A DNA stretch of 64,000 nt from Plantago ovata (lineage: Eukaryota > Streptophyta > Magnoliopsida > Lamiales > Plantaginaceae): assembly GCA_028274465.1 (NCBI GenBank), contig CM051456.1:9327745-9391744 (forward strand). The letters are read 5' to 3'. The notes beneath the pieces were generated by a model. The model was not told the DNA's origin, did not search any database, and saw only the letters and a program-made list of their open reading frames with translations. The position numbers and the translations under genes were made by a program. Position 1 is the first letter of the stretch. Each line of letters starts with the position of its first letter. Positions 1 to 11,274 of this stretch are shown one piece after another.

Positions 1-275
1 ATTTAAATTTAAGTGTACTTCCTTGAACTTTTTCCACCATCTATCATAATCACATTATCACACTACCTCAGAGACTAAATTGATACTAATGCCAACTATT
101 TTTTCTCACAAGAATTTGTTCTCTCCCTAATAAGACAATGAGATGAATTTTGTATTTTTTAATACCACAATTGATGTGAAATTTTAATGGAACAGTCAAG
201 ATCAATATACTGATATAGAATCACAAACTCATAACAAACTTGTAAGTCCAATGAATTATTAATTATTTGTGACTA

Positions 276-427
276 ACAATGAGTTCTAGCTCAATTGGTT
301 AGACTGAGGTGTCATGACACTAGAGGTCATAAGTTCAATTTTCATCAAATGCGGGATTATTTATAATTTATTACTAGCTTTGTAATGCTACTTGTCAAAT
401 TGTAATGGTTCGATTATTAAAAAAAAA
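276..427 (+). mobile_element. tRNA-derived SINE, copy 1
   Basis: A short retroposon of about 150 bp. An A-box-like TAGCTCAATTGG lies at 286-297 and a B-box-like GGTCATAAGTTCAATT follows about 30 bp later, as in a tRNA-type RNA polymerase III promoter. The body ends in an A-run at 419-429. It is flanked by a perfect 15-bp target duplication, AATTATTTGTGACTA, at 261-275 and 428-442, which implies a fairly recent insertion. A closely similar copy lies in an HDS intron at about 56750-56901. SINEs are non-autonomous and are mobilised by LINE machinery; LINE tails are present in this window. Confidence 0.85.
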
Positions 428-442
428 AATTATTTGTGACTA

Positions 443-1003
443 TCTTCAACTTCACTACTGTAAAAGTGAAAGAATGTTAAAGAAACAACTTTACAATCTT
501 AATTCTTAACAATCACGTTGAATTGACCAATAAAACTTTCTAGTACTACTACTATAGCATCATTTAAAAAAGAAAAATAAGACTTTGTTCTTTTCGCATG
601 AAATCTCATTATTTGCAATTCAGTTCAATTTTGTTCAGAGCAGTTCAATTCCGTTAATATTTATTTAATTATATTTTATATTACAAATAAATTATGTTCA
701 CACTAAAATTATTTTCTAATAACATTTTCTAATAATGTTATCTTCTTGCCTCAATAACCCCATCAAATATCTTGTCCTGGTAGATAAAGACCACCAATAT
801 TTTGACCGGATATGCCGTGAAGATCCCTAATTCATTGGTTTCAGTTTCAAGATGTTATGATTTTATGTTCAGACTTCAGATAATCAGATTGGTAAAGAAG
901 ATGGAAAAATAAAAGAATAAAAAGCTTTTACCTTCTCACTATCCGTTAAACTGCAAGTGAAAGATATTTTTTTACCGTTATCCAGAATGATAACAAGCGG
1001 GCC
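443..1003. other. Intergenic, no gene seen
   Basis: AT-rich sequence with no convincing ORF or RNA gene. A repeated CAGTTCAATT motif near 620-650 recurs near 1443, which may be debris of an old MITE. Confidence 0.5.
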
Positions 1004-1227
1004 CACGTGTGCAGAGGATAATACTGCGGAAGACGACATCGCAGTTTCAAGGATATTTAAGTAATTTCACCAGCAGTTTTGTCACTTCTAGAGAGATTTC
1101 AAATTTGTCGTTACGTTGGGGTGCAATTCACCTGGTTCAGGTCCCTAGTTGCAACGTCCAAGAATCGCTAACACGTGTCCCCATAGTTCTAAGCTTGTCC
1201 ACGTGGAATCCCATCCATGCCCACGTG
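1004..1227. promoter_or_regulatory. Cluster of four G-boxes (CACGTG)
   Basis: Perfect CACGTG palindromes occur at 1004-1009, 1172-1177, 1200-1205 and 1222-1227, three of them within 56 bp. CACGTG is the core bound by plant bZIP and bHLH factors in light and ABA responses. The stretch is richer in GC than its surroundings. No gene start is evident on either side, so this could be a distal element, the promoter of an unrecognised transcript, or part of an old repeat. The motif count is observed; function is inferred. Confidence 0.45.
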
Positions 1228-1545
1228 AAGTGGGCCAACTGGGTGTTCCACCTGGATTTTTGTGGCAAGTAATTGTGACAGATGGTGAGTTCTCGTGTCA
1301 TTCCATTAAGCGTACCAACTGGAGAAGCAAGCTCCCCGACTATCGTTCTATTAGTGTGGATGAATTGTGCTGGAAAATTGGTGGTGTTGGTATGGAATTT
1401 CTATTATCTTCGTTTCAAAACCTTTTTCATTTCCCGTACAACTCAGTTCAATTTTATTAAATTTAATTTAACTTTATTCGGTTCAAAATGAATAGAATAG
1501 AGCCTAATGATACCATTGTCCGGGGCTCGCCTATTTCAACATAGG

Positions 1546-1967
1546 TGATAGAATTTCAACTCTCCCAAAAGTTTGAACTATTGGGAGGAACGGAATCTAG
1601 TTATTTATATTAATTATCCAACACTCCCCGCACTCGTGGCCGATTTCAACCTCTTTGGGAGGCCAATCGAGTGGAAATTTAATAAGGAGCGGAGTTTGCC
1701 TACGGGGAAATTCGAACCCAGGGTGGGGGTGGGCCAGATGGAAGAGTTGGAATTCAGTCATGGTATCAGAGCCATCTGGCTCACGCCCACTCTGGGTTCG
1801 AATCTCCCCGGAGTCAAACTCCGCCCCTTATTAAATTTCCACTCGAGGCCTCCCCAAAGAGGTTGAAATCGGCCACAAGTGCGGTGAGTGTTGGATAATT
1901 AATATAAATGACTAGATTCCGTTCCTCCCCAATAGTTTAAGCTTTAGGGAGAGTTGAAATTCTATCA
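1546..1967. repeat. Long inverted repeat with retroelement primer-site motif in the loop
   Basis: Two arms of nearly 200 bp (about 1546-1740 and 1771-1967) are reverse complements with few mismatches around a loop of about 30 bp. The outer ends read TGATAGAATTTCAACTCTCC on one strand and the near-match on the other. The loop contains TGGTATCAGAGCC, the usual primer-binding motif of plant LTR elements that prime on initiator tRNA-Met. The simplest reading is two end fragments of a small LTR-type (TRIM-like) element joined head to head, now a fossil with no coding part. A fold-back DNA element is the alternative. Confidence 0.6.
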
Positions 1968-4900
1968 ATTACAACCTTATTATTAGTAAAAAATAAAGGT
2001 AACATAGGTTTGATTAGGATATTGTGTGTTTGGATAATCTAATTATGTTATTATATCTTTTAAATATTGTGTATTTGGATAATCTATTCTATATTTATCA
2101 TGTGAAAATTTCATTATGATTTTTCCATAGTCATACTAGTAACGCTATTATAAAAATAGCCATCATTCTAGATTACTTTAAAATTTTAATCAATAAATGA
2201 ATTTTAATCAAAGGTTCCCGCACCGATTATCATTCTAAAATAGAGCTTTCAGAGTCGTCTGGGCTAGAGGGCTAGAGGTCGAACTCTTTGTTTGGTGTAC
2301 TCATTCGTTGTGGTTTCGATGGTTTAGGCTTTTTGTTGTACTAATGTCCGAGCATTTTATTAGTTTTTTCTAATCAAACTTTTAGTGTTAAAAAAAAAAA
2401 GAGCAGATTCGTTTGGTGACATACATGCATAGACAAATTTACTACGATCAAGAACCTTGGAATACATAAACGTTGAACCAAACCGCTCAATATACCATCA
2501 GTATGCCACTGTGGAGAACAAAATTAGAATTGGAATATTAGACATGTAGAGAGATGTTATTGAAAGTTGAAACTTTTGTCACTTACCTCACCGCTTGAAT
2601 ACGTAATGTACGTAATATTTGAAGAAATATATATAGTACAACATGTGAATTAAACCTTGATTTTGTAAGTTTATGCAGAATGGTTATTTGTTTTATTCTA
2701 CGTAGTAGTTAGTACTAGTAGTACTAATAGTTTGAGTAAATAGTCACAACTTTTGGTTGGACGTTGAACGGAATATCATGCTTTACTTGTTTTGTTAGGA
2801 GGATTTTAGGGATGAAAACTACAGAAGCAAACTAAAATGATCAAGTCTACTGGATTATAGTATATTTATAAGATAAAAATATATCGACAAACATATTATG
2901 TATGCTGATAATGTAGATATTTTCTATAAATAAAAGATATACTATGTTAACAATATAATGGTGTTAGGAGTTATAATTAAGGTGATCGAATGGTAAAGAT
3001 GTGGAGTAGCATAGTAAAGTCGCGGGACGGAGGCATGAGATAGGTTTAGACACACATTTAGAGTTATAAGCTCGGTATAGGTTCGGCGTAAAAGTAGAAG
3101 TAGGAATTATATAATTAGATTTGTCCATTTAAAAAATAAAAAACAATACATTAGTGTTAATTTCAATAAACCATGACACGATATATTTTTAAATTTATCA
3201 CGATACATGGAGATTTAAAATAAAAAACCAATACTAAAATCTGCTAACCGACGCTATGCTTTGGTTGTTAGCTTTTCGGGACAAAAAATTGAATGCTTAG
3301 GATGAAAAAGAAAGGTAACGACTGGTGCTCAGTTTCTTCTTCCTCTAATAATTATTGCCTTATTGGCCAATATAATGCATTATTGGTGGTGAAACTGTGA
3401 AAGTATAAGTATATCTTACGTACACGCCACTCGAATATGCTAATTACATGCATATTGTTTTCTTATTTCACATATAATACACGATTATTTTCTTATTATG
3501 ATGAAAAAAATTATGTACAAAATATGTAGACACAATATTTTAAGTTTTACTATGCATTTGGGAGATAACATCGGAACAAGAGTCAGTCGGATTGGGCATG
3601 ATTACGATCACTATCGTATAATTGAAATTGAAATAGATTGAAATATAATAAGAATTATATATACGGATATCCGTATTTTTGTTCGTTTAACTGTAAAGGT
3701 TTTGGAAAAAGACTCCCGCAAAGGCTAGTCCTTTCTTTTCATTTTGGATAAGGATTGGTCTATTATCATTTACTCATATTTATCAATACAGTTCAGTAGT
3801 ACTAATATTATTCTTTATTTTGCAACAATGCTTTAATGAACTTATAATTAAGAAGCCATAATACCTTTGTTAAGCTGTCTGAGTCTGCTTATGGAGACAA
3901 TGCACATGATTATCTTACTAACCTCTAGTCTGTAGGGTACTAAACTGTTTATTGTTGATTTGATTATTTTTCTCAACATTACAAGTACATAATGTGGTTG
4001 CAAAATAACCAATTAACAATTCCTTATTTTGATGTCACAAGATTCCTTTCTTGATAATATGAGCTCACTTATGTGGGAATATGTATCGGAGCCTATTGAT
4101 AAGTTCTCGTCACGGTTAATTTAATGAATGAAAGGAAAATCATCTCGAAAGTATAAATGAATTAGCATTAGCGCCATTCAAATTCACTTCATCGCTCGAT
4201 CTCCAGGAGTAAGTGTGAAATTAACAAATGATTTGGATAGAGCTGTTCCCAGATCAGAGGCACATTAATAAAGTGTTAGGGTACTTAAGCATTAATCTAA
4301 TGGCGTGAACTAACCTAGCAGATCGATCTATTAAATAATAATCCATGATCGTAGGGTATCATTAAGACTTTAGTACATGCTTAATCTACAACTAGGGCCC
4401 TTTTTTTAATCAAAGTGTCAAATCATGATGTCGATCCATCCACTAATATTATCGTGGCAACTTGATAATGTTTTTTGCTTGCTAGCTAGCTTCACTAAAT
4501 CTATCAATCTTTACTTTATGCTACTAATTGTTATAGAGTATAGTAGACCGACTACATAAACAAATCGCATTTTACTTTATATTAGTACTCCAGCTTTTAG
4601 GATAAACAATTCTCCTCTCTATTTTCTTAGTTCTTGGGTTTCGGACCAGAACGGATTGGATATGATCAAGCATATGAATACTCAATCTTAATTCTTCATC
4701 GCACTTGAGAATTAAAAGATCAAGGAAGTTATGGTGTATAATAGTGTTAGATGGAGCTAAATGTTAATGTTCGTAAGGGTTGAGGTGGAGTTCATTTGAT
4801 AAGATGTCTCAAAGATCAAGGAGAAGAAATGAGGAGGCGAACAATAAGAAGAAGGAAGCAAGAACATAATAGATGAAATATCTGGGAAAGACGAATTGAG

Positions 4901-5340
4901 CTATGAGAGAAGACGAGCAAAGCGTGACCAAAGAATTCCGCACCAGTTTAGCAAAACAAAAGAACATCTGAGCATGGGACTTGGGAGCATTGAACGAGCA
5001 ACACCAGAACCTAAAGTTCCTAATTATGCAATATTTAGGGTTATGTGTATTAAGAACTCTCCATAATAATTTCACAAAGAATTCGGCGTCAGATTCGGAA
5101 TCTATTCAAAATCAGTTCCCTACAAGCATTTTCTGCATCGATGTGGATGAAGAATTGCATTGGAATGTTTAAAATCACTCCAATTCGAAAATTCGATTTG
5201 AAAATATGTCAATACAATTAATCCTCACAACTTCAATCCTAAGGCTTTGGATTAGATTACGGTTTGAATTTTCAAGTGTCCAAATATTCGATTGTCCGAT
5301 CCGAAAATTCACTAATTATATGATTCAATCCGATATTTAC
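1968..5340. other. Gene-poor stretch
   Basis: No supported gene in about 3.4 kb. At about 2265-2400 a G/T-rich segment ends in an 11-A run and resembles a LINE 3' tail; this is weak. Short ORFs near 4809-5172 lie opposite each other and have no recognisable domain. Confidence 0.4.
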
Positions 5341-5353
5341 GCGTATATATATT

Positions 5354-5400
5354 ACTAGGAATCGCGTCACACGCTACGCGTGTGAAGCGTAATCTTGTAA
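5354..5400 (+). mobile_element. Helitron-like 5' terminus
   Basis: A TA-rich run followed by ACTAGGAATCGCGTC and then an imperfect palindrome around CACACGCTACGCGTGTG. This layout (TATA run, ACTAG, then a CGCGCTACGCG-like hairpin) is typical of plant Helitron 5' ends. No CTRR-type 3' end could be paired with confidence. Known family features were used; identity is inferred. Confidence 0.4.
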
Positions 5401-5843
5401 AACATTATTGTTTTACTAAATAATATATTGAAATGAATGGAGTAAATATATATTCTTCACATAATGACTTCAAACTTAACATAAATGGTGTCCTATAAAT
5501 GTATATAGTTTTTGTAGTTATGCAATTAATGGTTTTGAATTGAACTATATTATACATACGAAAAAGTATTGTTCCGATGAGTTAAGAACCATTAGATACA
5601 TCTCTAGACTTTAAAAACATTCAACTTCAAAATCTGCAATGCATCTTTCGCATGTTAATTGGTGTTCTTCATCAATTGAATATATTGTCATGTGTGTCAT
5701 TATCTCTTGCCATTTTTATTTCGTCGATGTCTTTTGTTATGTCTATGCCGCAATATGGACGATATTCAAATTTCAAATGACTTAGCTAGTATCCTCAGGT
5801 TCTCTATCATCAGAGTTAAATTGAAGTTTTGGTAAATAAAATA

Positions 5844-6102
5844 CTTCCTTCGTCCAATAACAAGTGTAACATTTGGTTTTATTGACTTTTTCGAGGATTA
5901 GTTTGACCTCAAAATTAATTGTAAATCATTCAAGTAAGTAAAATAATTAAAAAATTATATTATGAAAACATAAACATTCTAGTTTCATAATATGAGGTTT
6001 TTGATTATTTTTATCGTATGATTTAAGAATAATTTAAGGTCAAAATGACCATCGAAAAAGTCAACAAAATCAAGTGTTACATTTATTATTGGACGGTAGA
6101 AG
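5844..6102. mobile_element. Stowaway-type MITE (Tc1/mariner)
   Basis: The terminal inverted repeats begin CTTCCTTCGTCCAATAA on the left and CTTCTACCGTCCAATAA on the right (reverse complement), a variant of the Stowaway terminus CTCCCTCCGTCC. They are flanked by TA dinucleotides at 5842-5843 and 6103-6104, the expected Stowaway target duplication. Inside the termini, TGTAACA and TTGACTTTTTCGA are also repeated in inverted form. About 259 bp, with no coding capacity. Confidence 0.8.
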
Positions 6103-6207
6103 TATGTCTTTTTTTATAAGAATATATTATGGTTATTTTTAAATTAAGTATAATACACCATACAACTTTATGTTAAAAAAATAAAAATTTAAGAAGAGAA
6201 TAAATAA

Positions 6208-6335
6208 ATAGAAAAAAATTACGTCAATAAGATTCGAACCTAACACCTTCAACTAAAATAATGATACAAATAATAGAGAAAAATCACGTCACAGGATTCG
6301 AACCCTACACCTTATAATTAAATAATGACACATGT
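6208..6335. repeat. Two imperfect tandem units with B-box-like motif
   Basis: Two units of about 65 bp, each with AGA-rich sequence, ACGTCA, ATTCGAACC and ACACCTT. Read on the minus strand, ATTCGAACC gives GGTTCGAAT, which resembles a polymerase III B-box. No matching A-box was found, so a tRNA or SINE call is not made. Confidence 0.45.
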
Positions 6336-6434
6336 ACGCACCAAATTGAAATTGGATAAGCAAGATCAACGGATTAAAATTGATTGGTAAGTCAATCAAT
6401 TGGGTAAATCAACATGCTTATTATATTACTTTAA
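6326..6434. repeat. Direct repeat unit A (1 of 3)
   Basis: This begins GACACATGTACGCACCA and continues through GATCAACGG and a TTGATTGGTAAGTCAATCAA palindrome to AATCAACATGC and TATATTACTTTAA. Near-identical copies lie at about 7193-7285 and 7416-7523. The spacing suggests segmental duplication within one composite element, possibly related to the Helitron-like end at 5354. Confidence 0.65.
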
Positions 6435-6654
6435 TTTAATTACTTTAATACAGTACATCTAATTTTCGATTTTAAACTATATATATGCACCCTTCCGGAA
6501 ATACAACAGCTACTTAATTTCTAAGCTACCATGCGATATATACAGTCTAATGTTACATATTGTAGACTAATTAATCCTAATCTGTGTATAATTACGAAAA
6601 TTAAATCGTATATTTCCTCATTCAGAATAAATTATCTCTGCATACATATATATA

Positions 6655-6795
6655 TTTTTTTGAAACGCCTAAAAATTTTATTCAATAATCTGAGCATAAG
6701 AAATACTCGTGAAAAAACGACAACCTACACCGAATACAACATCCAAACCGGAAAAAAAGAGAACAAATACACATCCTCAAGGGAGCAAGGAGGGT
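6655..6795 (-). mobile_element. Possible LINE 3' tail (minus orientation)
   Basis: A T-run, then GAAACG, then CTGAGCATAAGAAATACTC. This resembles the LINE tail at 9081-9140 (GTGAGCATAAGAGATGCTC) read in the same orientation. It is short and 5'-truncated, with no target duplication identified. Confidence 0.4.
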
Positions 6796-7192
6796 AAATT
6801 GATTTACAAACCGACATATAAACATTTTGTAATTTTTTTTTCTCCATAGTAGAATGAAAAAGTGAGCGTATATAATTATAATGTAAAAGACAATTGATAA
6901 ATTCAAAACAACTGCATATACTCCATAAAAGATCAATTTATTTGGAACAATCTAATAATAATGATTACAGATAATTTGTTTGGTTAGGAGGAAGTAACAA
7001 TTACACGCATGTCATCAATGTTTTATCATGTTTAGAAACTTTGGTTTGGACTTTGGAGGTGATATTTGGTATATATTGAATGTTGGAAGACATTGTGTGA
7101 AGGGGAAAAAGACGGTAGAGGATAGAGAAGATCAATGATGAAAATATATTAAAAAAGAAAAAGGTAAATTAAAATAAAAAATAAAATAAATA

Positions 7193-7285
7193 ACGACACA
7201 TGTACGCACCAGATTGAAACTGAATAAGTAAGATCAACGGTTTAAAATTGATTGGTAGGTCAATCAATTGATTGAATCAACATGC
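7193..7285. repeat. Direct repeat unit A (2 of 3)
   Basis: Same unit as at 6326, here with the shared variants GATTGAAACTGAATAAG and GGTTTAAAATTGATTGG that also occur in copy 3. Copies 2 and 3 are therefore closer to each other than either is to copy 1. Confidence 0.65.
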
Positions 7286-7415
7286 AGTGCAGAATCAAGA
7301 AATAATTGTTTAATTAAATAGATGGAGAAAAAATGGGAAAGAAGATAGAGAAGAGATAATGATGAAAAGATATTAAACAAATAATTATAATAAGAAAACA
7401 ATTTAAAATAAAGAA

Positions 7416-7523
7416 TGACACATGTACGCATCAGATTGAAACTGAATAAGTAAGATCAACGGTTTAAAATTGATTGGTAGGTCAATCAATTGATTGAATC
7501 AACAGGCTTAGTATATTACTTTA
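7416..7523. repeat. Direct repeat unit A (3 of 3)
   Basis: Third copy, ending GGCTTAGTATATTACTTTAA as copy 1 does. Copies 2 and 3 are also preceded by related sequence (ATAGAGAAGA, GATGAAAA, ATATTAAA), so the duplicated block is larger than the core unit. Confidence 0.65.
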
Positions 7524-7837
7524 AATATATATTTTTTTATTTTTAAGCATTATATATAATAAAAATATCATATATTATTACATTCACCACCCCTGCTAGA
7601 TCGTCACTTTGCATATTAACCCTAGTAGATGAAACAATTACATTGAGGTCTAAAAATCCAAAAAAACGTTGACCAACTTAAATTTACTATTCATTTTTGT
7701 CCAGCCAAACAAGGCCTTATAATTTTCAGAATTCTTTTTTCTTTTCTTTTTTTTTTTTTTCATGTCTTCTTCCTTTTTCTTTTTATTCTTTTCTATCTTC
7801 TTCCTTTTTTTTTTTTCTTCATCTTCTTCTATACTTT

Positions 7838-7990
7838 TCCGGTATCGGAATTCAGTCCGATACCGGAGCTCCGATCGAGCTTCACTACAGTGAAGTGTAG
7901 TGAAGCTCCGATCAAGGTTCACACAGTGAAGCTCGAAACGAAGCTTCACAACCCGATTTGGGGCCGGAGCTTCACAGCCCCGATTTGGAG
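7838..7990. repeat. GC-rich palindrome cluster
   Basis: A CCGGTATCGGA / TCCGATACCGG hairpin lies next to a GAGCTTCACTA / TAGTGAAGCTC hairpin. GAAGCT or AGCTTCAC then recurs several times to 7990 in both orientations. The block follows a 100-bp pyrimidine tract (7735-7830) and is much richer in GC than its surroundings. No ORF or RNA family is recognised. It could be an internal part of a MITE or a Helitron-captured fragment. Confidence 0.55.
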
Positions 7991-8040
7991 CTTCACAGGG
8001 CTGTGATTTTTTCGATCGGTAGTCAGCGGAGTCTCTTTTT

Positions 8041-9070
8041 TAATTTTTTTTATACATACTTTATTTTATGTTATATTTAATATGTAATATTAAATTTACT
8101 AGGGTTCATTTAGCAATAAAGTTTTGGATTAGTTTGAAATTTTAAAAAGTTAGGTGTGGCAATTTGGTTGAATTGAAAATATTTGAGACAAATCTGTAAT
8201 AAATAAAAATTCAATCTGTTTGGTCAAAGTCAGAATCTAATTTTGAGTCAGGGGTAAAATTGTATTTTCATTGATTAATTCGCGAAAAGTCAAATTCACA
8301 GACTCAGATGTAATTAAAACTATCTAGTGAGGGTGGTCTTCGTAATTGTTTGATCTACGTGGACTAATTTGTAAAAGTATAGAAGTTTAAACTAAACAAA
8401 TCCTAAAGTCTTTTAAACTTGAAGTAGATCCAAATGCCTTGAGGTAAGTGTATAGAAGTATGACCCAATCCATATTTACTACTCTTGTTGTGCAGTACTA
8501 CTTTTGTTGTGCAGTATCACAGTTGATCAAAAGTGGGTGATCTTAGCTGGATGGTATTAAGTTCCTTCCTTTACTTTTGAAAATTGTTGCAGTAGTATAC
8601 TATTACCCTTATCCATTTGGTTTTCAGAATCTTAGATCAGATGTACTAACTTCATCTTCATGTGCAACCGGTGAGGTTAACGTTACTACTTACTTCATTA
8701 ACGCATTATTAGGTGCAGCATCCCATCACCCATGTAGCTTATTAACTTGCTAATCCACTTTTCTACGCCAAATTGGATTTCCAACCCTCCCCCACCCTCC
8801 ATTACTCACATTGTGTCTAATGGTTTCAAATATTTGTAATTTTGGATGGGTGAGTCTGTCTTATGAATATGAATAATAAAAAACTTGATTAGACAGATGT
8901 GATAAAAATGTAATTTGATTGATTTTGAATCACATGGTCTATAAATTTATTCATAGACTATGTACATAGAAAGTTTTTCCAAATGGGGATAGAGTATTCC
9001 GTGTTTGTACCTCGCTGACTCAATATCAGCACTACGAATTATGTATTTAAATGTAATACTAATATTGGAA
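8041..9070. other. Intergenic, no gene seen
   Basis: AT-rich sequence. I see no ORF, RNA gene or clear repeat in it, apart from an imperfect CTACTCTTGTTGTGCAGTA duplication near 8480-8515. Confidence 0.45.
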
Positions 9071-9080
9071 GACTAAGGTT

Positions 9081-10085
9081 TTTTTTTTTTTAAAACGGCC
9101 AAATAATGTATTAATAAAAAGTGAGCATAAGAGATGCTCAAAGAGGTACAACGAAGGTAAAAAAACAAACCATTAGGCTCCCTAACCACTAGCTATTACA
9201 CCTTGCCAAAGCAACACCGCCCGGTCTAAGCTAGACGAAACAAGGAACAACATCAACACGGATAGAGAAAGCTCAAAACAACAACTGAAACTCTACTAAA
9301 CTACACCAAATTAACGAGCATTGAGATGTAGTAGCAACCAAAGGAAATGGCAAGAGACCAAGGTAGCCGAGAGCAACGACGGAGGAGATAAACTCGCACA
9401 CCAAGGATCAACTCGAAGCCAAAGAGGTGTCAACCACACAAGTAACGAAGGAGAAGAACCAACAAAGAGCAAGTAGTTTAAAATAATATCCCTATATTAC
9501 ATCCTCACGACGGTTTCCTTATCGCGATGGAAAGTATAGTCTATTCCTCACTCCATGTTCGAACTTCTCCAATAAAAGGCGAGGGTCGTGGGTATGTCAA
9601 GTAGTTTAAAATAATTTACCTATATTCCAACCAACGCCGGTTTCCTTATCATGGTGGAACTATAGTCTATTCATTGCCATACCCACGAAACGAGGGACGG
9701 AACACCTCAAAACCGTTGGACTACTCAAAATTCCCCGGTCCTTTCTTGTACTCAACTCCTACACCCTATGTCGGAGAGAGAACAAGGTTCCCTAACCACC
9801 AAGTGACAAGCAATTTTAAACTATGACTATAAGAAAAAACCGAGGAAAATAAAAGTTCATACCAACACAAGCTAAACAACACAAGGAGCACACAAGTTAG
9901 AAAAACACAGAAAAACGGTCGCCTCAACTTTGGGAAGAGAGAGGATGTACTCAAATAGCTTTACAAGTCGGGTTTTTACTTAGAAAAGGAATAATAATTC
10001 CCTTAACTAAATTGACTTAAACGTTAGAGGTTAAGAGGAGATATGACGAATACCCCGAGGACATTTCGAGTTGGGTTTTTGCCTC
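9081..10085 (-). mobile_element. 5'-truncated LINE (L1-like), minus orientation
   Basis: The 3' end in element orientation is an A-tail, seen here as a T-run at 9079-9091. It is preceded in element orientation by GAGCATCTCTTATGCTCAC and AATACATTATTTGGCCGTTT, a form typical of plant LINE tails. A 10-bp direct repeat GACTAAGGTT lies at 9071-9080 and 10086-10095 and fits a target duplication, giving a body of about 1.0 kb. The copy keeps only the 3' region and shows no reverse transcriptase. Two related units in it are annotated separately and are shared with the element near 36 kb. Confidence 0.7.
9476..9690 (-). repeat. Two tandem-like units inside the LINE tail
   Basis: Two units spaced about 120 bp apart. 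In element orientation each runs GAATAGACTATA, then TTCCA, then a variable part, then ATTATTTTAAACTACTTG. The same two-unit arrangement occurs in the plus-oriented LINE at about 36012-36192. Confidence 0.7.
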
Positions 10086-10095
10086 GACTAAGGTT

Positions 10096-11274
10096 AATGA
10101 TTCCCAAGCCAAGCAAACTATGTGGTGGGTGCATGTTCTCACTATTAGAATTGTAATTCGTAGTAGTAAAATTATAATTTAATGGGCGTCCGTCTCATTA
10201 AAAAGAGAAACAATTGAAATGGATAAAATGATCCTTCGAGTATCTATACGTTAGAGTACTAGTCTTATATGCTTGATGATATTCTTGACTAGAAAAGTAA
10301 CAAAAATTGATTCCCATTATTATGGCATAAAGCTAATTGATTAAAATGGAGGTCCATTTGTCAAGTCTTTCATTTTCACATCATTAAAAATGCCATAGCC
10401 CACAAGAGAATTAAAGAAAAATTGGGGCATATCAAGGGACCATGGGCGCATGATAATGGTACTGCTAGTATTAATTGTCCATTTTTTCTTGTGGCTGATG
10501 TAACTTTTTTGAGATAAGGACTTACTTGAATGTGGCCATGCCATACACATCAATTCTTGGCTTTTAAAGTAGAGTAGTGAGTAGCATACAAGTTGCAACT
10601 TTGAGAAAGCTTCTTCTCTACCATTGTTTGCTTTTCTTGTGATTTTGACACAATATAGTAATAGTAGTAGGTGGTGTGCACTAGATCAAGGTGCTTGAGA
10701 TCAACCATCATGCTCATTAGTCATAACCAATGTTTTACCAAGTAATTATTGATTTGCTACTCAACTTTTGCGTCTTTTAAGTGTGCGCACAAGTGCATTC
10801 TTACTCAACTTTTGCGTCTTTTAAGTGTGCGCACAAGTGCATTCTTACTCACCTTCATGCGTTAATTTGTTGAGCCAAAATCTATTGGGTGGACATGATT
10901 AATTCTAAGATAACATATAAGGGATTGAGGATTGCTTTCCTGGAGCTAAAACATAAACATCTACCTGAAAGAAGTGATTATACTTCCCCACAACTCTTCC
11001 ATTTTGGTATGGGATACTATTATTATGTGAAACGAGCCTAATCATGTACGTGCATAACTTGACTCGACTCGATAAGGTTCGAGTTGAACTTGTTGTATAA
11101 GGTTTTCAAGTCGAGCTCTACTCTAAATTTATGTTCATTTCATTAACAATCCGAGCTCGAGTTGGTATGTTAGGCTCGTCACACCTCCACACCGTATCAT
11201 TTTCATTTTTATAAATTAATCAATTACATTTTTTATCCCTCATATATTTCACTTTAAAAATGTAATGATTACAT
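10096..11274. other. Intergenic with a tandem duplication
   Basis: No gene supported; an 85-aa ORF on the minus strand at 10341-10598 has no recognisable domain. Near 11035-11195 there are ACTCGACTCGA and CGAGCTCGAG repeats resembling degraded hAT-type MITE sequence. The bases just outside the LTR at 11275 read TACAT. Confidence 0.4.
10758..10845. repeat. Perfect 44-bp tandem duplication
   Basis: Two identical 44-bp copies (10758-10801 and 10802-10845) start TACTCAACTTTTGCGTC and contain GTGTGCGCAC. Exact identity indicates a recent duplication or possibly an assembly artefact. Confidence 0.85.

Noticed and set aside
276-360. A tRNA gene at the A-box/B-box region
   Set aside because: No acceptor or anticodon stem pairing; the unit continues to an A-tail and has target duplications, so it is a SINE.
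4809-5172. Overlapping 88-aa and 63-aa ORFs
   Set aside because: Opposite strands, no domain, AT-rich codon use and no promoter or splice support.
6275-6335. A minus-strand tRNA around GATTCGAACCC
   Set aside because: Only a B-box-like word; no A-box or cloverleaf, and the segment is an imperfect tandem repeat.
5994-7523. CRISPR-like array
   Set aside because: Three long, widely and unevenly spaced repeats in plant nuclear DNA with no cas genes; transposon debris explains them.
7650-7949. 99-aa Lys/Glu-rich ORF on the minus strand
   Set aside because: It is the translation of a pyrimidine tract and palindromes; low complexity, no domain.
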